IMG/VR virus record: IMGVR_UViG_3300037300_000255
Span: 1 to 20,885 of that record
Strand: one strand, 5' to 3'
DNA: 20,885 nt
From: a virus
Part shown: in pieces, positions 12,496 through 18,893 of the stretch
How positions within the stretch are numbered: position 1 is the stretch's first letter
Layout of the letters: each line of letters starts with the position of its first letter
Made by a program: the position numbers and the translations under genes
Notes under the pieces: model-generated
What the model was told of the DNA's origin: nothing
The model's input: the letters and a program-made list of their open reading frames with translations, nothing else
Database searches by the model: none

Positions 12496-13412
12496 AACAG
12501 GTCCCTGATAATATCACCGAGGCTGAACTCTGGGCTCCAGCCTAAAGCCTTAAGCTTGCTGATGTCTGGCACACGCCTGCTAATCTCTGTATATCCAGGG
12601 TACACCTCCTCATACTCCTTGTGCCTTACGTCTGAGTGGGAGTTCGACATCCTTATCACAGTTGAGGCAAGGTTGTTTATGGAGACCTCTGTTGGGTTTC
12701 CTACGTTATACACTTCCCCTATTTTACCCTTTAAGATAATTTCACATATTCCTCGGACCGTATCTGATACATGACAAAAAGACCTTGTCTGCGTTCCATC
12801 GCCATATACGTAAAGGCTATTATCGTTTTTGGCAGCATGAATAAACCTGGGCATAACCATCCCATACTCTCCAGACTGTCCTGGGCCAGCGACATTGAAT
12901 AGCCTGCCTATCTTAACTTTTAGTCCGTGTTCTTTTGCGTCTAGGAGTAGCAACCGCTCAGACATGGACTTGGACTCTGCGTATCCCCAGCGGTTATCTC
13001 CCGTGCCTCCCAGTATCCTTGTAGAGTCTTCCCTCAATGGGACGTCTGGGCAAAGACCATAGACTTCGGAAGTAGAGGAGAAGAACAGTCCTGCATTGTA
13101 CCTGAGGCATAGAAGAGAAACTATCTCTGTAGCCTTTAGGTTGTTCTGCATTGACCCATAGGGATTAAAGATACCCTGCTTCATACCTGCTAAAGCTGCG
13201 AGGTGAACTACGTAGTCCGCCCATTCAAAATGAGAAGAGACGTCATCCTCCAACAAGCTTTGACTAATAAGACTAACTCCTATAGGCCACTGAGAAGTGT
13301 CTACATTTTTCTTGTTATCTAAAGCTCTAACGCTATAGCCTAAGTTATGGAGCATTCTTACAGTATGCATACCGACAAACCCTGCAGCACCAGTTACCAA
13401 AATGTTTTTCAC
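12492..13412 (-). CDS. Extended SDR: NAD-dependent sugar epimerase/dehydratase
   Basis: 306 residues from a GTG start. T-G8-A-A-G11-F-V-G14 binds NAD; FFSSTSEVYG (110-119) gives the catalytic Ser/Thr, and Y144-x3-K148 (GYAESK) the active pair. RLFNVAGPGQ and YGDGTQTRSF are usual for nucleotide-sugar epimerases and decarboxylases (GalE, UXS or RmlB relatives). The frame is open to an ATG at 13421, but that ATG lies on the -10 box; TATAAT ends 7 nt before the GTG at 13412, so a leaderless GTG start is preferred. With the dehydrogenase at 6608 it could convert a UDP-sugar to a uronic, pentose or epimerised form; specificity is not readable. Confidence 0.87.
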   Translation of the reverse strand: MKNILVTGAAGFVGMHTVRMLHNLGYSVRALDNKKNVDTSQWPIGVSLISQSLLEDDVSSHFEWADYVVHLAALAGMKQGIFNPYGSMQNNLKATEIVSLLCLRYNAGLFFSSTSEVYGLCPDVPLREDSTRILGGTGDNRWGYAESKSMSERLLLLDAKEHGLKVKIGRLFNVAGPGQSGEYGMVMPRFIHAAKNDNSLYVYGDGTQTRSFCHVSDTVRGICEIILKGKIGEVYNVGNPTEVSINNLASTVIRMSNSHSDVRHKEYEEVYPGYTEISRRVPDISKLKALGWSPEFSLGDIIRDLL

Positions 13413-13419
13413 AATTACC

Positions 13420-13447
13420 ATTATACCTCAGAAGGTGATGATATACT
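13420..13447. promoter_or_regulatory. Divergent leaderless promoter pair (SDR/cupin)
   Basis: Minus strand TATAAT (13425-13420, no TGn) with 7 nt to GTG 13412. Plus strand TGA-TATACT (13439-13447) with 6 nt to ATG 13454. The hexamers are 16 bp apart. Confidence 0.65.
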
Positions 13448-13453
13448 AGACCT

Positions 13454-14017
13454 ATGGACATTTTTAGTGCAAAAGAAGAAAGCAAAATATTCGTAGATAG
13501 GGGGTTGGCAGAAGTCCTTCCCTCATGGTCAGATTTTGAATCCTTGTTTGATGCTGCTCAGGGAAAAGAATCGGTTAACTGGTCATCCTTTGCGACATTT
13601 AATGTAGACAATGCCGAGGCTCTGACGGAAGTCTTTGATGACCTCTTATCCATGGCAAACGAAAGGCACTCTGGAGATCTAATAGCTGTCTTGGCTATCA
13701 CGCACTTTGAGAACAGCGTTAACAATTCGATCCCAGCAGAAGCCGATAACTTCTACCAAAAGTTTACATCATCTAATCCACAGAAAAAGCCCAGAGACTT
13801 TGACCCAACCATGATGTCTGCGACAATTCACTCTGACCCTGTAGACGGAATGTTCTTCCAGTGTGTTGGAGAAACTCTGTGGACAGCCTATTACGGAGAG
13901 GTAGAAGAGTCTTGGACTATCAGGCCTGGTGACATGGTTTACATTCCTAGTGGGGTCGTTCATAGTGTTAAAAGTTTAATGCCCAGATGTTCCATATCTA
14001 TAGGTTTTAACGACTGA
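13454..14017 (+). CDS. Cupin / JmjC-like protein with HxD...H metal site
   Basis: 187 residues. The C-terminal half holds H126-x-D128 (TIHSDPVDG) and H170 in GDMVYIPSGVVHSV, a cupin metal triad of the kind used by Fe(II)/2-oxoglutarate JmjC and Cupin_4 hydroxylases and by some sugar isomerases. PGDMVYIP is the typical turn before the last His. The N-terminal half is acidic and helical. It may hydroxylate a protein or small molecule; binding only is also possible. It is leaderless and opens a three-gene rightward operon with an HNH protein and a 2OG oxygenase. Confidence 0.75.
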   Translation: MDIFSAKEESKIFVDRGLAEVLPSWSDFESLFDAAQGKESVNWSSFATFNVDNAEALTEVFDDLLSMANERHSGDLIAVLAITHFENSVNNSIPAEADNFYQKFTSSNPQKKPRDFDPTMMSATIHSDPVDGMFFQCVGETLWTAYYGEVEESWTIRPGDMVYIPSGVVHSVKSLMPRCSISIGFND

Positions 14018-14020
14018 CAA

Positions 14021-14029
14021 TGATATAAT
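14021..14029 (+). promoter_or_regulatory. Extended -10 promoter, near-leaderless (HNH gene)
   Basis: TGA-TATAAT at 14021-14029, 8 nt to ATG 14038. A 0-2 nt leader is expected. Confidence 0.6.
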
Positions 14030-14037
14030 TATAACAT

Positions 14038-14286
14038 ATGTCCATATTCTCAGAGTTTCAGGCCTACAAAGAGTCGGTTGGGTGCTTTGACTGTTTAGTT
14101 AAGTACCCCCATTACATCCTTGAGTTTGATCACAGGCCAGAGTTTAAAAAAATAGACATTGTCTACAGGGTATTGAAGAAGTTTGGACAGGAAGCAGCTT
14201 GGAATGAAGCAAAGAAGTGTGACGTTGTTTGTTCTAATTGTCACAAAGAAAGAACTTACGAGAGAGATATGAGACTAAAAAAATGA
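14038..14286 (+). CDS. HNH endonuclease-like protein
   Basis: 82 residues. C17-x2-C20 (GCFDC), F-D-H-R-P at about 40-44 and C-x2-C-H (CSNCHKERT) form the zinc-supported HNH core. Small proteins of this type are common in phages; roles include homing, packaging and restriction. It has its own promoter and a coupled ATGA overlap with the oxygenase behind it, so it may be either a free-standing mobile gene or a stable operon member. It sits between two metal-dependent oxygenase-type genes with which it has no obvious biochemical link. Confidence 0.78.
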   Translation: MSIFSEFQAYKESVGCFDCLVKYPHYILEFDHRPEFKKIDIVYRVLKKFGQEAAWNEAKKCDVVCSNCHKERTYERDMRLKK

Positions 14287-14855
14287 TTATTGTAGACAAA
14301 GACTTTGGGGACAAAGAGCTAAAAGATGAGCTTTCAGACGCAATCCTTGGTTGGGATCCTAAGTTTCAGTGGGTCTTTGCCCCTGCTAGCAACATGTCAG
14401 ACATGAATGGCCATAATGCAATGCTAGACGATATGGTTTATGAGCATCTCATGTTCGTTTCTCTCGTAGGTCCAGGACATCCTTACAGGAAAAAGATTGT
14501 AGAACTATTTAATTCTTTCATAATAAAGCATAAGCTTAAGTACACAGAGATAGCAAGAATAAAGATTAACATTGTACCAATGGCTGGTAAAGACAGTATT
14601 GGAAAATATCAGATGCCCCATGTCGATTTAAATGAAAAGCATAAGGTTTTCCTATACTATATAAATGACTCTGATGGTGATACTTACTTGTTTAATGAGA
14701 CTCTTGGAGATACCCCTCCAGAAAAGTTTACCCTTGATCAGAAGATTAGTCCTGAAGCTGGCAAGGGTGTAGTCTTTGATGGTAACATTTTCCATGCTCC
14801 TAGTGCGCCAACCGAGTCAGCGTTTAGAGCAGTTATTAATCTTGACTTTGTCTAA
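14283..14855 (+). CDS. 2-oxoglutarate/Fe(II) dioxygenase
   Basis: 190 residues. H113-x-D115 (MPHVDLN), H171 (NIFHAPS) and R182 (FRAVINLDF) are the iron and 2-oxoglutarate ligands in the order expected for the double-stranded beta-helix. VFLYYINDSDGDTYLFNE lies on the core strands. The frame could start earlier at 14238, but the ATG at 14283 overlaps the HNH stop (ATGA) and starts the recognisable protein. It is not close in sequence to the oxygenase at 5277, so it may act on a different substrate. It overlaps the convergent 93-aa gene by 20 nt. Confidence 0.82.
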   Translation: MIIVDKDFGDKELKDELSDAILGWDPKFQWVFAPASNMSDMNGHNAMLDDMVYEHLMFVSLVGPGHPYRKKIVELFNSFIIKHKLKYTEIARIKINIVPMAGKDSIGKYQMPHVDLNEKHKVFLYYINDSDGDTYLFNETLGDTPPEKFTLDQKISPEAGKGVVFDGNIFHAPSAPTESAFRAVINLDFV

Positions 14856-15117
14856 AGATTTCTGTCAAACTCTTTGATCGTGTAAAGTCTTTTCCCAATC
14901 CTGCAAACAGTGACTTGTCATCTTCATGGTCCTCGTTGGCCATCAATGATCCGTCGGGCATACGGTGATATCCCTCTGGGGCATTATCTTCGTCTCCGCT
15001 GTATGACTTCGTTGCAGGTACACAGTTTGGGACTTGCTTACCGTTTGCTCCTGGCTTCATACCTCGTTGGACGTATCCATCCCAGCATGGGGACTGCTTA
15101 TCTAAGTTTTCTGACAT
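14836..15117 (-). CDS. Phage protein with CWDGY...NCVP motif (93 aa)
   Basis: 93 residues: PCWDGYVQRGMKPGANGKQVPNCVP (about 10-34) then GYHRMPDGSLMANEDHEDD (48-66). Similar C-W-x-G-Y ... G-K-x-V-P-N-C-V-P stretches occur in phage proteins, often next to virion genes; that is from memory, and the role is not established. The two Cys could pair or bind metal. It is leaderless from a TGA-TATAAT box 6 nt before the ATG, and its 3' end overlaps the convergent oxygenase. Confidence 0.7.
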   Translation of the reverse strand: MSENLDKQSPCWDGYVQRGMKPGANGKQVPNCVPATKSYSGDEDNAPEGYHRMPDGSLMANEDHEDDKSLFAGLGKDFTRSKSLTEIFRQSQD

Positions 15118-15123
15118 GTATAT

Positions 15124-15132
15124 ATTATATCA
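15124..15132 (-). promoter_or_regulatory. Extended -10 promoter whose TGn is a stop codon
   Basis: Minus strand TGA-TATAAT, 6 nt, ATG at 15117. The TGA (15132-15130) is also the stop codon of the nucleotidyltransferase. Confidence 0.75.
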
Positions 15133-15813
15133 TGACTCGTTAAGAGTTTTGGTGTATATTTTTAAGGCTTCTGGAGTACCCAAGTCATGCATCCGATCTA
15201 CAAAGACTGGGGATATGCTTAACCCATCATTGAGGGCATACTGATATACGGGGGCAACGTAGTATTCCCCGTGGTAGCTGTCTCTAGCTGCAAACATTCT
15301 CTTTGCGTACCTTACGAAGTCACTACCTCTCTTCCAGTAATGGACTCCTGCTAGGGCATTATGACTAATCTCTTGTTTTTCTACAACTTTTACGATCCTA
15401 TCCCCCACCACATCAGCATATGACCATCGGGTTCCAGAGGATTTAAAAAGAAGTAATGCCCCATCGGTAGTGATGTCTTTTAATATTGAGGAGTCCCATT
15501 CAACTATCTGGTCAGCATTAAGGATTACTAGTGGCACGTCGCTGTCTATTAGATCTTCTGCTAACATGGCACTCGTGGCTGGCCCAGATGTCGTTGATTC
15601 TACCTCGATGATCGTAGTGGGCATTCCCCAGTCAACTAAGGATAATCTAAAACCTTTTCTGGAGACAAGAATCAGCTCCCCTTTTAGACCTAGGCTTTCT
15701 AGGGCCAGCTGATACATTGGCTTGCCATCGATTATGATTAAGGGCTTTGGAAGATTGTATTCACTATCAAAGAATCTAGATCCTTCTCCAGACATCAGTA
15801 ATAGGATGTTCAC
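15130..15813 (-). CDS. Sugar-phosphate nucleotidyltransferase
   Basis: 227 residues. G9-E-G-S-R-F (GxGxRF, here with Glu at the second place) and LPKPLIIIDGKPM with K23 form the nucleotide-binding signature of NTP-transferases (GlmU, RmlA or MobA relatives). LNADQ with D101 supplies a metal-binding Asp. It should join an NTP and a sugar-1-phosphate to give the activated donor. It lacks the C-terminal beta-helix of longer members. The GTG start overlaps the kinase stop (TAGTG), suggesting kinase then nucleotidyltransferase as consecutive steps. The sugar and base are not readable. Confidence 0.83.
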   Translation of the reverse strand: MNILLLMSGEGSRFFDSEYNLPKPLIIIDGKPMYQLALESLGLKGELILVSRKGFRLSLVDWGMPTTIIEVESTTSGPATSAMLAEDLIDSDVPLVILNADQIVEWDSSILKDITTDGALLLFKSSGTRWSYADVVGDRIVKVVEKQEISHNALAGVHYWKRGSDFVRYAKRMFAARDSYHGEYYVAPVYQYALNDGLSISPVFVDRMHDLGTPEALKIYTKTLNES

Positions 15814-16655
15814 TAATGACCTATCTCTGTAAGAATCTCCCCTGCCCTAGTCAGAAATTGATCTACATGAGAAGTATTTTCGTAATGAATAGGACACATA
15901 GAAAGAAACAAGGATGCTTCATACAGCCTAAGAAGATCATAGCAGATTTCTTTTTCTTCTAAGAAAGAAATAAAAATATCCTTAAGCTCTTCATCTATTG
16001 CAATATCCTTCCCATGAACTATAAAGTCGTAACCACCAAGAATACTTTGGCTTAGCTTTGCTAGATCGTAGTATTCGTCTAAGTGCATGCTCTCGACGCC
16101 TCTGGGGTCGATGAAGGTTGCGTCTTCAAGAATATTGGAGAAGCATAGGTCTCCGTGAGATAAGACAGTTCGGAAGGTTTTTCTTTCCTTCATGAATAAG
16201 CTTTCAAAAGCTTTTCTTATTCTTGCTACGTAGTCCTCGGTGAGGGTGTCATACTTCCCAGATGATAATATAGATAGTTCCTCTGACCTTGCCTTAGCTT
16301 TATTTACGATTAGGTCATGAGATTTAGAAAATAGCATTGGGAGCTCTATCTCTGTATAAGTCTGTGACTTGAACTCATCTATTCTTGGGAAAAGGCCTTG
16401 CACCATGTTATACGTCAGAGTGTCGTGGGCATAATGATGTCCAAAGTCGTTGCCTGGAATTAGGTTCATGATGTAACTACAGGAATCAAGACCTTCTTTA
16501 AAGTCTCTTCCTACTGCAAAGAAGATATGGTAGGTCTCTGGGATCTCTTGGTAGTAAGCATACTCAGATTTGAGCTTATCTACGTTGGTGGATGTTTTTG
16601 TTACTATAAAATCTTCTACCGAGATTTTTGTGAAGCTTCTAGTTATATATTCCAT
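15813..16655 (-). CDS. APH/ChoK-like small-molecule kinase
   Basis: 280 residues. SHGDLCFSNIL at 166-176 gives the Brenner-type catalytic D169 and N174, and FIDPRG with D183 the metal-binding motif, as in aminoglycoside, choline and sugar kinases of the APH family. The N-terminal lobe is divergent. ATG 16655 is chosen because TATACT ends 7 nt before it; the longer frame to 16673 would run across the -10 box. Next to the nucleotidyltransferase, phosphorylation of a sugar or amino alcohol for activation is likely. Confidence 0.78.
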   Translation of the reverse strand: MEYITRSFTKISVEDFIVTKTSTNVDKLKSEYAYYQEIPETYHIFFAVGRDFKEGLDSCSYIMNLIPGNDFGHHYAHDTLTYNMVQGLFPRIDEFKSQTYTEIELPMLFSKSHDLIVNKAKARSEELSILSSGKYDTLTEDYVARIRKAFESLFMKERKTFRTVLSHGDLCFSNILEDATFIDPRGVESMHLDEYYDLAKLSQSILGGYDFIVHGKDIAIDEELKDIFISFLEEKEICYDLLRLYEASLFLSMCPIHYENTSHVDQFLTRAGEILTEIGH

Positions 16656-16661
16656 AAGACA

Positions 16662-16667
16662 AGTATA
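16662..16667 (-). promoter_or_regulatory. -10 box, leaderless (kinase)
   Basis: Minus strand TATACT (16667-16662), 6 nt, ATG at 16655. Preceded by GTG instead of TGn; the -35 is weak (TTAGTT at 17 bp). Confidence 0.6.
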
Positions 16668-16686
16668 CACCACAAGAGTCCACGAA

Positions 16687-17757
16687 CTAACATTCTAGTG
16701 ACTTTCTTAAAAAAAGATTATTTTCTATTTTGTCTACAATTTCGCTACCGTGTCTTAGACTAGAAGGAATAGCTAGATAGTTCATCCCCATTGCGTAGGC
16801 CAAGGTGGAGTAGTGAGGGTGATAGTCAACCATTGGGGACCCATTATCTGAAGTTGCCAATGGGGTAGCTATCTCTAAGACTAAACCTCCCCTTTTCATG
16901 AACAAGGCATTCCACAAGCCTGCGCCTGTTACTCCTGCTATCACTTTTGCCGAGGCAAAGAACCTAACCTGATCCTCATAGGACTCAAACTCCTCTGCAT
17001 AAACAATGACAAACCCCAAGGACTTAAAATATTCTTCTAGCAGCTTCTCATTGTAAAGCCTTACATCGTCAAGGATGAAAGAGTTATCTTCGTGTGGACT
17101 ATTCTTGACACTCACATCTCTTGGTGTGGTCTTTGACCTGCTGACATAGATTTTCTCTGTGGGGTCTGCATGGTCAGTTACGAATGTAGATCTAAAAAGT
17201 TCTGAGGTTAACCTGAGTCCAAAGAACTTCTGCAAGAAACCTTTGACATCCCCATGAGGTGACCTGGAGGGGCTAGATATTACGAAGTTGTCTATTGATA
17301 CCCTGGTCTTCTCGCTTGCTGTAATGTAACTAACTCTATGACCTTGCAATACTAAGGCTTTTTCGAGAGAATCAAATAGTGAGTTATTCCTTAGCAATCC
17401 TTCTCTTAGATTATGAAACTTAGCCTTTTCTATTCCGTTATCAACGAAAACAATCTCTGAACTGGGGAACCAGGAGGCCATTCTGAGTAAATCCGAAAGG
17501 GTGTCTTCTATTATGTGGCTCACGGATGGTGCTATTACCGAAACTATCTTTACGTCTTGCCCCAAGAACGTATAGTCGTATGGCTCAAAAGAATCTTTCT
17601 TTACGTCACTGATAATCACTCCCTCAGTAGAGGATAAGTAAAAGAGCTTATTCATGTTAAAGGTTAGCTCTTTTTTCATGATATTCGGGGATACGTGATC
17701 TGGCCTAGGATCATTGTACTTTGGCTCATGATAAGGGGTTTGCCTGTGAAGTGTCAT
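16687..17757 (-). CDS. GT61-like (DUF563) glycosyltransferase
   Basis: 356 residues. The second half has KIYVSRSK (about 207-214), LYNEKLLEEYFKSLGFVIVYAEEFESYEDQVRFFASAKVIAGVTGAGLWNALF and LVLEIATP, the ordered landmarks of GT61: an S-R element, N-E, then a G-x-x-G-A-G-L-x-N loop and a terminal E-I. The family moves xylose, GlcNAc or related sugars onto glycans or proteins. The start at 17757 has only a weak GAAAGA site; M27 or M35 are alternatives. It is preceded by an unusual ~220-nt non-coding segment containing a structured RNA candidate. Confidence 0.8.
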   Translation of the reverse strand: MTLHRQTPYHEPKYNDPRPDHVSPNIMKKELTFNMNKLFYLSSTEGVIISDVKKDSFEPYDYTFLGQDVKIVSVIAPSVSHIIEDTLSDLLRMASWFPSSEIVFVDNGIEKAKFHNLREGLLRNNSLFDSLEKALVLQGHRVSYITASEKTRVSIDNFVISSPSRSPHGDVKGFLQKFFGLRLTSELFRSTFVTDHADPTEKIYVSRSKTTPRDVSVKNSPHEDNSFILDDVRLYNEKLLEEYFKSLGFVIVYAEEFESYEDQVRFFASAKVIAGVTGAGLWNALFMKRGGLVLEIATPLATSDNGSPMVDYHPHYSTLAYAMGMNYLAIPSSLRHGSEIVDKIENNLFLRKSLEC

Positions 17758-17808
17758 TACTCAATCTTTCTTAAGTTTTAGACTTACGTCTACCTCTTAG
17801 TCTAGCAG

Positions 17809-17814
17809 ATTATA
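17809..17814 (-). promoter_or_regulatory. Possible second -10 box before the GT61 gene
   Basis: Minus strand TATAAT (17814-17809), no TGn and no good -35. If used, the GT61 mRNA would have a leader of about 45 nt without the structured RNA. Confidence 0.35.
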
Positions 17815-17824
17815 GGATAGAAAT

Positions 17825-17911
17825 GTCCCCATACAGCAACCATGGCGTAACCCGATATAAAAATGGTAACTAGTCATCCTAAAGTGGCTAATCCTTGCCC
17901 TGTATGAGGAC
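17825..17911 (-). ncRNA. Candidate structured RNA or 5' leader, 12-bp closing stem
   Basis: On the minus strand GTCCTCATACAG (17911-17900) pairs with CTGTATGGGGAC (17836-17825): 12 pairs with one G-U. Inside, ACCAT/ATGGT (17867-17863, 17843-17839) can pair. The predicted transcription start from the extended -10 box (17926-17918) is exactly the first G of the stem. The segment carries no credible gene and is not a tRNA: the closing stem is too long and there is no T-loop. It could be a free small RNA or a regulatory leader for the GT61 gene 67 nt downstream. I could not assign it to a known RNA family. Confidence 0.5.
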
Positions 17912-17917
17912 TATTCT

Positions 17918-17926
17918 ATTATAGCA
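17918..17926 (-). promoter_or_regulatory. Extended -10 promoter of the structured RNA
   Basis: Minus strand TGC-TATAAT, 6 nt, G17911. It starts directly after the T-tract of the terminator for the holin operon. Confidence 0.65.
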
Positions 17927-17958
17927 TAAGAAAAGACGGACCACAATAGTGATCCGTC
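17927..17958 (-). terminator. Intrinsic terminator of the holin operon
   Basis: Minus strand GACGGATCAC, loop TATT, GTGGTCCGTC (10-bp stem with one wobble; 17958-17935), followed by TTTTCTTA. It is the only stem plus T-tract of classical form found in the window. It lies about 20 nt after the holin-like stop. Confidence 0.85.
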
Positions 17959-17977
17959 AATCTTAATCTTTAACTGT

Positions 17978-18349
17978 TTACTTGGTAGGGACAGCTTTTT
18001 TTGATTTTGCTGCTGCTGCTAGCGCCTTCGCTGCTAAGGCTTCTTTTCTTGCGAGTGCTTCAGATGCTTTCTTGGCTGCAGTGGCAGCTTTTGCTTCTGC
18101 TGCTAGCCTCTTGCTTACCTCCATGGCCACGCCCTCAGCGATGCGACCAAACGCAGGGTCCTTGGTATTTAGGTAACGAATTAGTGTTGGAATTGCTGCT
18201 GCCCACACACCGTTAGCCACTAGTAGCCACTCCCCTGTGCCAAAGGCGATTGGGGACGTTACTCCAACGTTTGCCATTGTAGTTGTTGTCAATGCTAGGA
18301 AAACTCCTAACAGGTTACGAAGATATGATTCAATCATAGCTTTATTCAT
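17978..18349 (-). CDS. Holin-like membrane protein
   Basis: 123 residues. Two hydrophobic segments (about 12-30, LGVFLALTTTTMANVGVTS; and 41-58, WLLVANGVWAAAIPTLI), then YLNTKDPAFGRIAEG and a long Ala/Lys-rich coiled tail (about 80-123). Two helices plus a charged C-terminus is the usual form of class II phage holins, and RYLNxKDPAFG occurs in actinophage proteins annotated as holins (from memory). Holins open the host membrane to time lysis. No endolysin gene is seen here. AAGGAG precedes the ATG, which also overlaps the upstream stop (ATGA). It is last in its operon, before the terminator. Confidence 0.7.
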   Translation of the reverse strand: MNKAMIESYLRNLLGVFLALTTTTMANVGVTSPIAFGTGEWLLVANGVWAAAIPTLIRYLNTKDPAFGRIAEGVAMEVSKRLAAEAKAATAAKKASEALARKEALAAKALAAAAKSKKAVPTK

Positions 18350-18735
18350 TTGTTGTCTCCTTGTTTTTTATTTGAGTCTTCTTCCGTTGGAAGAAAATTT
18401 TGTAGCTCATTATAGGACTCGAGGATTTTAGCTTTGTCATTTGCTTTCATGGCTTTGACTAATCCCTGAATAGCCTGCTGGACATTCTCGATGTAAGTAA
18501 ATGACCAGTCACGTGAATCTGATAAAAACTTTACGAAACCATCTGTTTTTTCAAGCTTTGCTTGGGCTTCTCGGTCGTTAGCCTTGCCTAGCTCATCCAT
18601 CAAAAGAAAGCTTCTAGACATCTCTGCCTTGATCTCTTCCCTGGATTTATTAAGCTTAAGCTTTATGACAACGAATGCGGATGTCAACGAGGCCACTAAA
18701 GTTATGGCCGTGGTCTGTAAGATGATATCTATCAT
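18346..18735 (-). CDS. Membrane-anchored coiled-coil protein (129 aa)
   Basis: 129 residues. One N-terminal hydrophobic helix (about 4-25, IILQTTAITLVASLTSAFVVIK), then a long charged helical region rich in Lys/Glu (KSREEIKAEMSRSFLLMDELGKANDREAQAKLEK) and a polar tail. The N-anchor plus coiled coil beside a holin-like gene suggests a lysis accessory protein, such as an antiholin or spanin-like protein; this is inference. GAAGG lies before the ATG, which overlaps the upstream stop. Not recognised as a named family. Confidence 0.65.
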   Translation of the reverse strand: MIDIILQTTAITLVASLTSAFVVIKLKLNKSREEIKAEMSRSFLLMDELGKANDREAQAKLEKTDGFVKFLSDSRDWSFTYIENVQQAIQGLVKAMKANDKAKILESYNELQNFLPTEEDSNKKQGDNK

Positions 18736-18893
18736 GATATACCTTCGTCAATAGCAGACAACAACGAGTGCTTGTCTATCTGATCTTCAAGGTTATTTAC
18801 TATCAAAAGAATTCGCTCTCTTTCTGTCTTGGCTCCATGGTTCAGTAACGAGGTCACAACCTCTACCTGGGCTTCACTTAACTCTTTGCTCAT
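18732..18893 (-). CDS. Small GxxxER-type helical protein (53 aa)
   Basis: 53 residues, helical and charged: MSKELSEAQVEVVTSLLNHGAKTERERILLIVNNLEDQI. The block HGAKTERERILLIV is a variant of the G-x3-ER-x-R-I motif seen in three genes at 2348-3898. Both ends overlap neighbours by ATGA, which supports translation despite its size. Function unknown. Confidence 0.65.
   Translation of the reverse strand: MSKELSEAQVEVVTSLLNHGAKTERERILLIVNNLEDQIDKHSLLSAIDEGIS

Noticed and set aside
13454-14017. Cupin as a mannose-6-phosphate isomerase or dTDP-sugar epimerase of the glycan cluster
   Set aside because: Only an HxD...H site and the PGDMVYIP turn are visible; the residues specific to those enzymes were not found.
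17780-17793. Small hairpin TAGAC-TTAC-GTCTA before the GT61 gene
   Set aside because: Five pairs only; may be chance, although it lies in the same leader.
17825-17911. tRNA with variable arm
   Set aside because: The 87-nt length fits, but the closing stem has 12 pairs, there is no T-loop GTTCRA, and no anticodon arm can be drawn.
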